Source: Calendula officinalis
Taxonomy: Eukaryota; Streptophyta; Magnoliopsida; Asterales; Asteraceae
Direction of reading: 5' to 3'
Assembly: GCA_963853835.1 (NCBI GenBank)
Contig: OY970834.1
Coordinates: 27,162,365 to 27,226,364, forward strand
Length of the DNA: 64,000 nucleotides
Part shown: in pieces, positions 13,863-26,268 of the stretch
Layout: every line of letters begins with the position of its first letter
How positions within the stretch are numbered: the first letter of the stretch is position 1
Position numbers and translations under genes: made by a program
Notes under the pieces: model-generated
Databases searched by the model: none
Told to the model about the DNA's origin: nothing
The model's input: only the letters and a program-made list of their open reading frames with translations

Positions 13863-13940
13863 TGTTGCTTCCAGGATTCGAACACAAGACCTCTTGTGAA
13901 ATCTGACTGTGTGGTAACCAATTGCTCTAAATGACAATTT
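13863..13940 (-). repeat. tRNA-derived SINE candidate
   Basis: On the minus strand an A-box-like TTAGAGCAATTGGTTACC is followed about 40 bases later by a B-box-like GTTCGAATCC. This is the internal Pol III promoter layout of tRNA and tRNA-derived SINEs. No complete cloverleaf is evident, so it is more likely a SINE head than a tRNA gene. Confidence 0.45.
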
Positions 13941-14529
13941 GTTTTAGAACAAATAAACAACCAACTTTAAATAGAAAACATATTGTATCGAATTTTCCAT
14001 GATCAAGGTATTTATTTGTGTACTCACATATTCTTTAATTATAATCCTTAAGTTTGTTGGTTGGTTAACTTGAATGTATTATTAATTATTATGTTCTAGA
14101 TGATAATGATTACTAATTGCAATTTTTAAAGACGGAAAAGATCATTCATTTGCGCAATTATTATTGGAAAAACCGTGTAAACGAACAACACTTGCTCGCC
14201 ACGAAATATAATTTCTGGGTACCCGCCGTCGCATTGCGCGGGTACCCTGCTAGTCTATATGATACACTTAACTTCTTGGCGCACGTTTTGGAACACTTCC
14301 ACACGTTTGATAACGTACTTCTAAGTTTTTTGGAGCTCTTTTTTTTCTTGTATTACTAGCTTTTTTAGTTAATTTCAGTTGGGGTTTCTTGGGGGTGATG
14401 ACATTGCCGAAGCTTTCCCCGGATACTTTTTTGGCGTTAAAAAAAAAATTTATTTTCTTACTATATTTTTTATATATAAATTTATTACTCTATATTTATG
14501 ACAAAACTCAGTTTTCTTATATTATTATA
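13941..14529. other. Intergenic sequence
   Basis: No gene supported; contains the short palindromic phrase GGGTACCCGCC...GCGCGGGTACCC near 14217-14246. Confidence 0.35.
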
Positions 14530-14815
14530 CTACCTTCATTTCAAAATAATTGATACACTTTTCATTTTGAGATGTTTCAAAATAAGTGATATACTTTGAA
14601 AATTTACCTTATTTGTAAAAAGATAGTAGGGCTTACACCCACTAACGATCTCATTTAATATAATGAAATAACTCATTTACCGTTACTTTTACGTTTTAAC
14701 ATCATTAATATCACTTAATCAAAATTTGTGGTAATCATCATCCACTAACTATATAATATTTTGTCTCAAAAACTTTAAAATCTAAAGTATATCAGTTATT
14801 TTAAAACGGAGGAAG
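14530..14815. mobile_element. Stowaway-like MITE
   Basis: TA-flanked 286-bp element with ends CTACCTTCATTTCAAAATAA and (reverse complement) CTTCCTCCGTTTTAAAATAA. It is related to the element at 8691-9007 but in the opposite orientation internally (TGAAATAACTCATTTAC). Confidence 0.75.
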
Positions 14816-15059
14816 TATAAATTATGTTTGTTTTCTCTTTACATCTCTCATTAGTTATTATCTAGTCAAAAAAAATTTAAACTATCAAACAAACATAAGC
14901 CATATATATTGATGAGTAACGTTGACACTTGCCAAAAATTCATACCAATTAAGTACTTTTAATTTATAGTATAGAATTTCAATATTCAACCAAAGGATTG
15001 AATAGCGAAAACAAAGGAATAAAGAAAAGAACTCATTACAAATGTTGGGCAATTACGAA

Positions 15060-17544
15060 TTATGTAAGTAATTTGCCACTCAATCTAAGACAACTTCGGG
15101 GAACAACCGAACCCGAAGCTGAGCCATGTGCATTCTCACATGTCGAAATGGTGGCTCGATTTGGAGTTTTTAGTCTGATGTTACGCATTTGAATCCCTCT
15201 ACACGGATTGCTCACGCTACATTCAAACTTCACAGCTTCAACCGTTGTTGATGTACCTCTTATGTTGCAGTATCTAATATTGCTTACTTCAACTCCTGAA
15301 GTCTACACATTTATAAAAAAAAATGAGCCACCTTTAAATCGACGTAACTAATTTCTAGCTAGTAAAGCGGGTTGAAACCACCGCTTTAACTTACGGTCTA
15401 TAACGAAATATTGCATTATTATAATTAAACAATATTAGCTCACCTCGGTAGGACATTGATTATTTGGGCAATAAGTCTGATCAATGATGATCGGGTTGTC
15501 AACCGACCTCATTATAATGTTCCTAAACTCCACATTCTTCGCGTAGCTCTTGCTATCCCGTGCCCACGACTTGATCCGCACACCGTTTTGTGTTTTTTTG
15601 AAAATAACATCGGTCACCGTCACATTTTCCACCCCTGCTTCATTTAAGTGGTTACCTAAGCTACCTATGCTGCAAATCAAGGATTATCAATTAAAGAAAT
15701 TATAACAAATTAGTGGATCTACTTTTATTTATGTTATAAAGATGTACTTATTTTTGTGAAGTGTACCTTATACCGTGACCTGGACCACAGGCAATTTTTT
15801 CGATCCAAACATTCTTGGCGCCGGGACCAATTGCGATGCAAGCGTCCCCAGTCCTAATAAGACTATTCTTGATGCTAACACCAGTCGATGATTGAATGAT
15901 AAATCCATCTGTGTTGGGGCTTCGACTAGGAGCTATAATCTTCATATGTTGGAAAAGGATATTGTTGCAATTGCTCACTGTAACATGAATCAAATGGCTG
16001 TACAATGACTTCAGTCCGGTAACCACCACATTGTTTGACCACAAGAACGATATCGACTGCAAGTAAAAAGATTTAACAAATTAAAACCTGTTGGTGATTT
16101 TAGTGTCATCGGTCATTATGTGTAATTGTGATTTACTAGAGACCAAGGAATTTGGGTTAAGTTTAAATACGAGTTCATAGGTGCGGAATGCACACTCGAT
16201 TTAACTAACTCGATTCATTAAATTAAAGGGTTGCATTTATTAGTTTTGTATTTTATTTAAACAAAAATTAAATATGTGGTCATTATCAAATTAACCGTTT
16301 ATTAACAAATCCATACATAGTTTACTTTTGTTTTTTTGAGACATAGAAAACGGAAGTTGGCGGAGAGGAGTTTTCTTTTTGTATACAAGAAAACCTCCAC
16401 TAAGATTTCTGAATCATTGATATCCAGAATTGTTCAATGTATCGATGATGTAATCTTTTAAAAATGAAAAATGCAACCTTTCACTCTCTATGTATATAGA
16501 GTTTTGGTCTCATTTGTATAGATGAAAAACAACATATATACTCTTTGTTTAGACTCTAAATTCATGTTGCCTTTAATTAGAGTTGTGCCTTTGTCTTATC
16601 CCATTAAAGATTTCGTGAAACCCGGAGGCAATCGGTAGGGTCGAAATACTTTATTGCGAAAGTGATCACACGATTCAAAGGTTTATCCGGTAATCTCCAA
16701 ACCCTAATATCCAACAAAACCCCCATCGAATAACCAGTATTGATAATTTTATTAAAGTTGAATTTTCTCCCAAATTTTGTGTTCTGAACTGATTTTGAAG
16801 ACCAAGTCCGCGTTCTTCTTTGAATCAACATAGTTTTTGAATTAGATTGTAATTTGTGTTCTTGTTTTTTACTCACGTCGTATTTTAGTTTATATGGACA
16901 TTGTAATACTTTAAGAATATAACAATGTCCCTAAAAACTAAAAACTATAATAAAAGCTATAAAAGCTACAAAAAATTATTATCTACGACTACGATAACAA
17001 TGAGTTATGTTGGCGAAAAAATAAAATAAGATGGTTTTTCTCAAAAGCAAATATTGCAAAGTTTTATAAGTCGTAAAAATTAGATAAATATTAGTTGTAC
17101 GTATAACATATATACTCACCCTCAATTACTTCCGGTCAGTCGACAAGCCCAAAACTCAGAACCGCGTGCATCAATGATCCCACCACGAACTGTCAACCTA
17201 GAAACCTTAGAAAACAATATCCAAAACCCCGAGTGACCCATGTGCTGATAATTTGGTGGTGCGACAATGGTGCCATCAATCTGAAACAAGATCCCATTCC
17301 TGCATGGACCGCTAAACTCCACCGGTTTAGTCATGTAGGTCCCCCTAGGAATGTAAACCATGCTCGAATTCCTTGAAGCACAAGCAGCCTTCCATGCCTT
17401 TACAAAAGCTTGGCTCGAGTCGGTTCGACCATCTGGTCTAGCCCCAAAACTAACCACATTGTGAGAAGCTGCATTACATGAAGATATTAAGACTGATAAT
17501 ACGAAACAAATGAAAGAAATATTTAGGAGGTTATATTTCTCCAT
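15060..17544 (-). pseudogene. Polygalacturonase (GH28)-like gene, probably inactive
   Basis: Secreted pectin-degrading hydrolase family. Exon 1 (17544 to about 17122) encodes a signal peptide (MEKYNLLNISFICFVLSVLI) and the N-terminal beta-helix. Exons 2-4 are 16056-15767, 15669-15444 and 15302-15060, joined in frame by GT-AG borders. Family motifs present are NTDGF, CGPGHGI and RIK. Two defects are seen. The GDDC catalytic motif reads GDAC (about 15837-15848), replacing the second Asp. At the end of exon 1 a TGA stands in frame just before the likely donor (GG/GTGAGT), where related enzymes continue with CPxGA; the alternative donor GGAA/GTAATT breaks the frame. Translation would stop near 140 aa. 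The 1-kb intron 1 holds unidentified insert-like sequence (16600-16880). A base-calling error at the exon 1 end would leave only the GDAC change. Confidence 0.8.
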
Positions 17545-17590
17545 GGCAGCAATGGTGAATGTGAGTTTGTGAGATATACGTCGGTCTTGT

Positions 17591-17604
17591 GTATATATAT
17601 ATAA
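17591..17604 (-). promoter_or_regulatory. TATA box of the polygalacturonase-like gene
   Basis: A TATATATATATAA run on the minus strand lies about 50 bp upstream of the ATG at 17544. It is plausible as the core promoter, although TA repeats are common in this window. Confidence 0.4.
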
Positions 17605-17792
17605 GAATTAATTGAAGTGTGATTTGAGGAAATTAATTAAGCAATGGGGGTTTTGTTTTGGTCATTGGGGAGCATGCATGAATTGTTTTAAAGAAGCATT
17701 CCGGAAAAAAATGCATCTAAAATTAAATTTTCTGCAGAGGAAGACTATGTACACTTAATGCACATGAAGGTATCAAGTCTTGTACGGTACAG

Positions 17793-18146
17793 TGTTTTAA
17801 TACACGGGTTTGATCCGGCTAGTTCAACCGTGATCCGGTGAAAAGAGCGGGCTAAAAGTATCTAGGTTTTTGCTCATTAATGACCTGTTATGACCCGCCA
17901 GTTTTTTGTGAAGCCCGGTGACCCGAAAACTAATTGTGACCCGGTTGTAGCTTGTAATCTCGTTTGAATTTTAATTTTGGAGGTTGATTCATCGAAATTG
18001 GAAATCGAAACATGCGATTTGAAAGATGATATGATGATTTTGAAAACCGAATCATGAAAAATCAAACCATGTGACTCGGGTTGAGTCGTCGGTTGAACCG
18101 TGATCCGGACATCGTACTGAGTCGAGTAACAGCCCGGGTTTTAATA
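17793..18146 (+). repeat. Dispersed repeat family, copy B
   Basis: Related to 10149-10509 over most of its length and in the same orientation. Ends are TTTTAATACACGGGTTTGAT and (reverse complement) TTATTAAAACCCGGGCTGTT. Rich in CCGG and ACCCG words. Confidence 0.75.
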
Positions 18147-18731
18147 AGAACATAGAAAGAATTCATTTAATATTTATGTAAATAAATAGATGGTCTTTGA
18201 TTTAAGAGGTCAAACTACTTATTTCCAAAACCAATTTGTTATTGGCTTTCATGTTCTCTAAATAATTTTTATGACAATAATATTTTTAATAAATGGTTTT
18301 TAAATTAAATGAATTTTCTAAATTAAATGCAGGGGCATAAATGGTTTTTAATATTTGGTAAAATGTTGTCAGCAAATTCTTTGTATGAATTTATTCGGGG
18401 CTCGGAACTACTCATTCCAACATGGGCCTCGTATATTTTTGGTGCATCGGGTTTTGCTGGGCGGAGATATTTAGATTCACACATGCATAGATGATTATTG
18501 ATATATACATATTATAAGATTATAAAACCTATGTTGGTTATGTAGTTATATGTTTTCCTTAGAGGTGGAAAATTGGGCTGGTTAATAAACACCATCATAG
18601 GGGCAACAAATATAGTAGAATCCACAGTGGCATACTTTATATATACTTTATATATATAATCAGGAATTCGATTAGCCCAAATTCCATTATCGTGTTCGAA
18701 TCTAATTTTAACCCTACAACTATGAAGAATT
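18147..18731. other. Intergenic sequence
   Basis: No gene seen. A TTAGAGGTGGAAAATTGGGC phrase near 18560 resembles hAT-element termini, but no partner end was found. Confidence 0.35.
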
Positions 18732-18930
18732 ACCGAACTGCAAGTAACATCAGGAATGTTGATTGTCCATACTCCAAACTATACTCCACACTGGTTTTTG
18801 GTTCATCTTGTGGTCTGATCCATCCCAGTCGTTCAAATCCGCGATTAATTGTGCTTCCCTGCATACGCTCATGTATAAAACAAGCCCGTATCAGAATTTT
18901 GGAAAAGATAAAAAATTTCAGCTCAATTAG
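18732..18930 (-). other. Orphan open segment resembling an exon
   Basis: On the minus strand a continuous frame of about 65 codons runs from 18930 to a stop at 18732. It contains GSTINRGFERLGWIRPQDEP, and a possible acceptor (TATGCAG) lies just before that peptide. The solo LTR at 18931 is inserted exactly at its upstream edge, so it may be a gene piece cut by the insertion. Family not recognised. Confidence 0.25.
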
Positions 18931-21305
18931 TGTAACATCCCGAGACCCGACCTAGAATATTTTATTACTTTTGGTAAGTTATATTTTATTGTTTATTATT
19001 TTATTATTTTTATATGATTTTATTTGATTTATTTGAATTAATTGTATTTTTAACCATGGGGTTAAAAATTAGTAAAACTGAGATATTTAAATATTAAAAT
19101 GATTTTTACATATTTGGGTTCACTTCTGAACCGGGGTTCTAAAAATATCTTCGTTGTTAAAATTGGAGTTAGTTAGGTCTAAATTAATTATCTGCGAACC
19201 TAATAACATGTACTGTGTTTAAATGAAAGTATCTGTGAGGGAAAGGGGGTGTACATGTGATGTTTAGAGGCAGGTGTCAAAATTGTGTTTTTCCCCTCTT
19301 GTTTTCTTTCCCAGTCACGACACAAACACACACAACACACACTTGAAGTTTTTTGCTAAATTGAAGATTAAACCTTGAAGTTCTCGCATTCCTTGTGTGA
19401 TTTTCGGATTATAGAAGCAATCTAAGTAAGTTTCCTTCCTTTCTAAGCTAGGGTTCATGTTCTTGAGCTTTGTTGAATTAGGGTTCTTGAGTTCAGTGGG
19501 TTTTTGTGAAATTCTTGTCAAATCTTGCTTGTAATCTGGAATTGTTAGATGAATTAGGGATTATTTGAGTTCTTACAAGTGCTACATGAATTGTTGCTAT
19601 TTATGGACCCTTTGGTGAAGCTTCCATAAAAGCTTCATCAATGGTGTTCTTGGGAAGAAGATGGAGTTCTTCCCCAATTTGTTGAATTGTGAATTTTGAT
19701 GTTCTTGAAGTTTTGTTAGGTAAATTATGCATGTTAGAATGATAATTGATAATGTAGAAATTGCTAGTTATCTTGTTAATGAATTGACAATTTAGTAGTA
19801 GTGTTTGGCTAGATTGGAATTTAGTCATAAACTAGCTAATTTGTAGATTGTTGACTTTGGTCAAACCTGGAAGTTGACTTTAGTCTTGTATAGCTTGCAA
19901 ACTTTAATTATCAATTTCATGTCATTTATGTGCTAGTTGTCCAATTGGGATGTATGATTATGTTGATTTCGGGTCTTGACCTGTTTGTTTGACAATTGGT
20001 GCAATTTGACCTAAATAAGGTCAAAGTTGGTGAAACTTGCAATTGGATGCAAGTAGTGTGTTAGTTATGTGATTTTGATAATTGATCAAGTAGACTAACT
20101 CATTGGATAATGTTGTGTGTATCCCTGATTCATCATTCTTATTTTTGACCCGTTTGGGCCTAAGGTGCATTTTGGTCAAAATGCATAATGAATTGACTTG
20201 ATGAAGTGTTAGACTCTAGTATTGGTTATGTGTAGAAATGCAAGTAATTGGTTATAAGTTGTTGTTGCAAGATGTGGCCTTAAGCTTAAATTCTTTGTTA
20301 CACAATTGATGATTTCGGGTGACTAATTCGGTATTCATTTTGTACAGGAAAAGGGAAGGAGCCTCAGTGATATAAGATTACTGAGCTCGGTACTAAAAGG
20401 AAGCTAAGGTGAGTGGATTTAACCTTCTTCTTGTGTGATGTACAAAGGTTTTGGTATGGTAGACTTGTAGGAGAAAAATGCAGCATTTTGGCTGGTCTGG
20501 GGGAGAGAGCGGCGCTATCTCTGCTTCGTTTTGGAAAATTAAAACAGCGTCCCGAAATAGCGTTTGGTATTGAGATAGCGGACGCTAACTTTTGGCAGAT
20601 AGCGGCGCTATCTTTGGATAGCGGCGCTATCTCTGGAAGATAGCGACGCTATCTCAGATAGCGGCGCTATCTTGGTTGGTTTTGGGAAAAACTCATTTTT
20701 CTTGGTTTTTAATAATTTTCCGGTGGTACCATTAATTGTGGGATTGTTAATGGTAGTATGTGCACATGTTTTCTAGAGGTTAGCTATGAGTGGGTTTTGG
20801 CTAGGCTTCGTTACTATTGGATGGGGTGCTCGGACTCCTACGGATGTGTTCCGTCAGGGGGACTACCGTGCCAATAGTAAAGTAGCCATCGGTAAATTGT
20901 TGTTCGGCCAACAATAGGTACTGCGCAGGTCCGCCGATACTCTCATAACGTCCAATTGCTTGTGGAAGTTTGGACGGGTTTCCAGATTGATTTCTCTTGT
21001 CTCTAATTTGTTGTGGTTATGCAAATTGTTTGTTATTTCTATTCATTTAGCTTTGTGCTAATCCCTCATTTGTTGACTCTTTTCAGGTTGTGGTTTTAGC
21101 TTGACTAGAGTCGGGTTTTGGAAGTCTGACCGTACTCTGATTTTGTATACCGGGTCGAGCCTGTTTTAGTAACACCTTTAAATGTTTTTATATATTTGGT
21201 TAATATGTAAAGGTTTTATGATGTGTAATAAATTAGGATTTATGGTTTCTTAAATTGCTTCCATATGCATTTAAAAAAAAATGGCTCTAAGATTTTGGTG
21301 TTACA
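18931..21305. mobile_element. Solo LTR, 2375 bp, probably Gypsy (Tekay-like)
   Basis: It begins TGTAACATCCCGAGACCCGA and ends TTTTGGTGTTACA, i.e. TG...CA, flanked by the 5-bp direct repeat ATTAG (18926-18930 and 21306-21310). The TGTAAC..CCCGA start and the great length fit Tekay/Del-type chromovirus LTRs. No internal gag-pol and no second LTR are present, so it is a recombination-derived solo LTR. It includes an array of GATAGCGGCGCTATC palindromes near 20.6 kb. Confidence 0.8.
20507..20672. repeat. Cluster of AGATAGCGGCGCTATCT palindromes
   Basis: Near-perfect 15-17-bp palindromes occur at 20597-20613, 20617-20631, 20638-20654 (centre A instead of G) and 20656-20672. Degenerate relatives occur near 20507 and 20573. 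The unit is GC-rich in an AT-rich LTR. Confidence 0.9.
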
Positions 21306-21310
21306 ATTAG

Positions 21311-23678
21311 AGGTGGTGATCTTGACCCTTTATCATGTTATGATTTATATCTAACCACTTAAACAGAAATTTAGCTAAAAAGCATATGCGTCGAAGTTAA
21401 AAATAGCCGCCAGAGTTTATTTTGAATGCAGAAACCTCCTAGAATATAACAGTTATTGAAATAATATACTTTTGTTTGCACATTTATTATTTATTTGTGG
21501 ACATCAAGTGTTTCGGGTCAACTCGACTCCTAAGAAAAACACCCATTTGACATGTTACATTGTCATGTTATGTTTTATCTCTAACGTGTCGAACAGGTTG
21601 AATGCGTCCACACTCCATAATCGCCCAAAGTTCCTCTTCAATGCACAACTCCTATTGTTTCTGATAAAAAATTAAATGTTTTGGACAAAACTTGTTTCTT
21701 ACTAATTGTTGAAATTATCAGTCAATATACACGTGAAATGGATACAGTAATGCATGAAAATATAACACACATAAGTCCTCCGGTTCATAACTAAAGAAAT
21801 ATCTTGACTAATATGGTCAAACTGGTGACTGTGATGATGTAAAATTTTTACAAATATTTGTTTTAATTTAGAGAAGGGTTCGATAAAAAGTTATTCAAGT
21901 TAGCCGAATAATGATGTTTTTAACTTTGAATTTTGGGAAGAAAAGAAAGAATATGTTAATTTGAATTTGTGAAATAACCAGCATGATTGCAACTGTCAAA
22001 GTAAAAATTATCAGCTTTCTTTAGGTTTATAACCATAATAGGAAGGAATCTTAATCAATGAGGAATCAGCTTTTTGTGAAAGAAACATTTAGCCTAAAAC
22101 ACAAAATAATATATAGATGCCATCATAAAGGGCCCTTTTGACGTTTATCAAGCTAAATCTAGCAGTCGTTTATCAGAACGAATAACGTCGTTGAATTAGT
22201 TCAAAAGCCTAAACACCTCGCAATCATTGATCTCAATCTTCTGCTCACTGTTTCTGGCAAAGTATACATCACTCACGTACGTAGTAATCTCACTAATTCA
22301 TGTCTAAATTTGAATAAATTGCTTTAATTGGACAAATGCTTATAATTTATTTGGTATGGATTCTAGGTCATATCAAAACTTAAATCAGTTGAAATTTGTT
22401 GAATCTATACCTCAAATGTTCAATAACGGTGGTTTTTTTATGAACTCACTATTGATTGAAGCACTGATTTAAAGAAGAAGAATGAAAGACCCACATATAC
22501 ATGGAATTGAAAATCAATTAAACTTATAGAAATTAAAAGAATAACATAGTTTTTACGTACTTACCATTAACTGAAGCACAATTTTGAAGAAGAAGGAAGA
22601 TAAACATGAAATTAAGAATAGAGAAAGGTGAATGGCGGTGGATTATGTTGCAAAGAAGAGGAGATGATGTCTTTTTTCTTATGAGATGGCAGGTATCAGG
22701 CCATGGAGGCGGTGGAAGCCAAGGGGCAGCCGGCAATTTCTTATTGGCGGAAAGAAGCAGCTGATCCACGTGGTCAATGTAACTTTCTATTTGCATATAC
22801 ATAAATGATGATTTTGACCATTGACAACATATTAAATATTTAATTTGGAAAATTACATAACTTTTTTCTTGAAATATTAAGATTTATAAGCGTTTTGCTA
22901 ATTAATAAACTGATATTAGATTCCCATAATTCTTCTATTTTATTTTAATTTAAGTTATACAACATTTCTTAGGTATTTGTATGCATTGTTTTGAAGTCAC
23001 ACGACATCATCATGACTATCACATGTGCAAGCACACGGCACACCTGCCTCAAAGGCCAACTACACATATAGAAACACATGCAGTAATCATCTACACGATA
23101 CATCACATACTAATAAATACAAATAACATTGTTTTTAACATGGTTTCGACGCGCTATGCGAGTCGGCTAACCTCAGTGCGCCCACTTGCTTTGTACATAG
23201 CCTGAAGTTGGGGCAGGTAAACTTCTGTGACGACAACTGGTTTTTTTCCTCATAAGGACTGAATTTGAGACCTGCTAAGAAATTCATCTTTTTCTAGAGA
23301 CCAAATTTAACCATTTTACAACCACTTTCATATTTTTTTTATACATCGCAACATTTTCTACTTTCTTTCATTGTATCATGAAACAAATTATATATTATTG
23401 ACTGATTAATAAATAAAAAAAGTAAGTGAAAAGTGGTATTAAACGTTCTTTTAATGTACCTACAAGTTTATAATACATTATGTAATGAGGTAAGACTTTG
23501 TTTCTTGTTACCTACTCCAATAATATTATTTTTCAAGCCGCCATATACAGCTAAGCCATTATCCAAAGTTGATCATAGTATTGACCATCATTATTGTATT
23601 CTGTTTCCAAAACAAATCAATTACTTCATTCAATTAAGAAGATGTCACCCTTATTCAAGTGGTTAATTAACTAACTAC
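21311..23678. other. Long intergenic region, no gene supported
   Basis: About 2.4 kb with no convincing exon chain. A minus-strand peptide near 22590 (MFIFLLLQNCASVNG followed by GTAAGT) looks like a signal-peptide exon but has no recognisable continuation. Confidence 0.4.
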
Positions 23679-23683
23679 TTACC

Positions 23684-23829
23684 TGTTGTGACTAGATTTT
23701 ACCGGCTACGGAGTAACGTTCCGTCTGAACTCGAGACCTGTAAAACACAACCAAGAACTCTAGTCAGGAAGCCTCACGAGGGTGTCCTCCGATGCCTAAG
23801 TTAGTATTTATATCGTGAGGTCGGATCGT
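23684..23829 (-). repeat. Truncated 3' LTR of the Gypsy element
   Basis: Matches the start (plus orientation) of the 26269-26869 LTR up to GGATCGT, then switches abruptly to reverse-transcriptase coding sequence. Confidence 0.85.
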
Positions 23830-24949
23830 CTGCCTTTTTGACTAGCACTGGGTTAGCTATCCACTCCGGGTATTGAGCGCTTCGTAGAACTCCCGCAGCC
23901 ACCAAATCTTCCACTTCCCGGTTTACAATTTCGTTCCGGTTGGCTTCCATGCCGCGCTTTGACTGTTTTACTGGAATGAAAGCGGGGTTGATGCTTAGAT
24001 GATGCTCTGCCACTTCCCTTGATACCCCTGTCATATCTTTGGGCTCCCAAGCGAATGCCTGTCTGTACTTTCTTAGCAAGGCCTCAAGTTCTCCCCTCAA
24101 ACCTTCCGGGAGGTTCCTTCCGATTTTAATTTTAACCTCCGGGTACTCTGGGTTAACAACGATCTGAACCTCCTCTTGTTCCGTCCAACTATCCTGGTGT
24201 GTAATACTGTGACACTCCAGCGGCGGCATCGGCATGCTTCGTATGGTAACCACCCCTTGCTCCGAAGGGAACTTGAGAAGCCCATGGATGGTAGATGCGA
24301 CAGCCTGTAGCTCCCACAGTCCCGTTCGCCCCAATATGGCATTGTACCTAGAAGGGGCCTCCACTACAATGAATTCTGCTAGGATCGTTTTGTGGCAACG
24401 ATTTTCCCAATCGGTCAACCGGAACGGGAGATGTATCTTCCCTTTAGGCCAAACGGACTTTCCTGAGAATCCTACAACCGGAGCGTTTGCGGGCTTCATT
24501 AATTTCCTGATATCCTCAGGGAACTTTTTGAAACAATGATCATACATAACATTTGATGAACTCCCTCCATCTACGTATATGCGTCGAACCATTATTTTTG
24601 CTATCACGCCGAAGATTACTAAAGGTTCTGTTCCGTTATATCCTTCCGGGATGGGGTCTCCCCTCCCGAACTCTACAACAGCGCTTTTCCTTTTGTGGCT
24701 TTGAGAGTTAGCTTCTCTCATATTTTCCCCTAACTTTCCGAATGACTCGTCTTCCTCCAACGCAAAGATTTCGCTATTATAGGCAGCTGGCTCGTTTTTC
24801 GCTGGTGGTTCTGCAGCTACCACCTCCGCCTTCCCCTTTCCTGGACCCTCCTTTTCCCGTTTATAACTTTCGCATGAGGCCGTAGCATGCCCCATGATTT
24901 TATGAAAGTCGCAGTATGCATTGGGGTCTCTAGGGTATCGCTTCCTCAT
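23801..24949 (-). pseudogene. Gypsy protease and start of reverse transcriptase, truncated
   Basis: The frame begins with a Cys/His-containing segment (YCDFHKIMGHATASCESYKR). It continues with an aspartic protease (active-site VDGGSSSNVMYD near residue 126, inner block YNAILGRTGL), a linker, and the first part of a reverse transcriptase (AEHHLSINPAFIPVKQSKRG ... EGVL-like VAAGVLRSAQYPEWIANPVL). It stops where it runs into the truncated 3' LTR, before the RT catalytic motif. Confidence 0.8.
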
Positions 24950-26238
24950 CGTTCTTCCGTCTGTGATCCTTCGTGTTTCTTGAGTTTGAAAGACCTCTTG
25001 TGGTAAGGGGTGTATCGGTCGTTTGAGAATCTTCCTTCATGTGCCTTTCCTTTGTAAGCAAACCTTCCGCCTCCGTGCCTATACGTTGCTTTGGCTTTTT
25101 CCCCGTTTTTATGTGAGGTCATTCCGCCCCCCTTTCTTTTCCTGAGCCTCGAAACAGAGCTTCTTAGCACTCTCTTCTTCCTGTTTGAGTACCTTATTCA
25201 CCATGTTAATCATATCATCGGCTTTGCTGAAGTCTCTTTTTGACAATTCCCGAAACAGCTCCCCTTCTCGTAGGCCATACGTGAAAGCCGCTATTATGAG
25301 CGAGTCTTCTCTAACGGGCATCTTCCTGCTTTTCTCGTTAAATCTCTTGAAGTACGATTTGTTGGACTCTCCCTCTCGTTGTCTGCAAGCCATGATGGAT
25401 TGTAACTTTTGTTGATATTTCTTCTGCTGTATAAAGCTGTGGCAGAATTGTGTAACGAGTTCTTCAAAACTAGCTATGCTTCTCTGCGGTAAACTAGATA
25501 ACCAATACCGAGCCGAGCCTTCCAGTGTTCCGGCGAAGTACAAACACCACAGCCTCTGATCCATGGGTATCATCTTTACTGCCCACCGGAAACTTGCCAC
25601 GTGGTCGTCAGGGTCTCCCGTTCCGTCATAAGATTTAACTCTTGGACCTTTAAGGCCCGAAGGAATTGGTACTTCGTTGATGTCGTTAGTGAAAGGAGAC
25701 CGGAAGTTTCGAGATGTAGGGGGACGTGCTGATCCTTCTCTCCTTTCCTCTGGAATTTGCTTTCTTCTCTCATCAGAAGTCCACTCCCTCCTTCTTTTAT
25801 CGGGGATCCTTCCCCTTCGTCTCTCCGGAGTTCGTTCTCTCTCTCTCTCTCTGGAGTACGTTCTCTTTCCCTTCCCCCTCCAGACTCTCGGTCACGAGGT
25901 TGAACGGGAGGGGTTTCTTCTCTGTAAACTTCCTCCGTCGACTCTTCTTGAGTGGACTCTTCGCTAGAGTATGTGAGAGTTCTTTCAACCCCGATTTTTC
26001 CTTTAGTCACCTTTCTTTGTTTTTTCTCCAAGTCTCGCAGCTTCCTAAATCGACAAAAAAGATTGAACTCCTCCATCTCTTCCTTCGTAGGTTCGTCCTT
26101 TCCTGATCCGGAAGGAGGAGGACACACTGTGGTATTTACAACAGCTGACGATGAAAAAGGAGGAGTTGGCTCATTCAACTCGCTTCTCAACGGTATTGGG
26201 GAACGGTTCCCCCCTCCGGGCGTCGATTCGAGGGCCAT
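24946..26238 (-). pseudogene. Gypsy gag, frameshifted
   Basis: Three consecutive frames cover gag: 26238-25576 (Glu/Arg/Ser-rich N-terminus starting MALESTPGGGNRSPIPLRSE), 25600-25109 (the retrotransposon gag domain with AGTLEGSARYWLSSLP and a YFKRFNEKSR block) and 25170-24946 (basic nucleocapsid-like tail). The frame changes near 25590 and 25150 mean no single full-length gag can be made. The original gag ATG is at 26238, only about 30 bases after the 5' LTR. Confidence 0.75.
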
Positions 26239-26268
26239 TTCGTTCGAGGTCCCACGGATGGCGCCAAA

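Noticed and set aside
13863..13940. Functional tRNA gene
   Set aside because: A- and B-box-like words exist, but I could not fold a complete acceptor stem and anticodon arm; a SINE head is more likely.
16604..16876. 90-codon frame in intron 1 of the polygalacturonase-like gene
   Set aside because: Looks like old LTR or leader sequence; no domain recognised and no start context.
22533..22802. Minus-strand frame with a signal-peptide-like end followed by GTAAGT
   Set aside because: No second exon with recognisable homology or compatible phase was found, so a gene cannot be supported.
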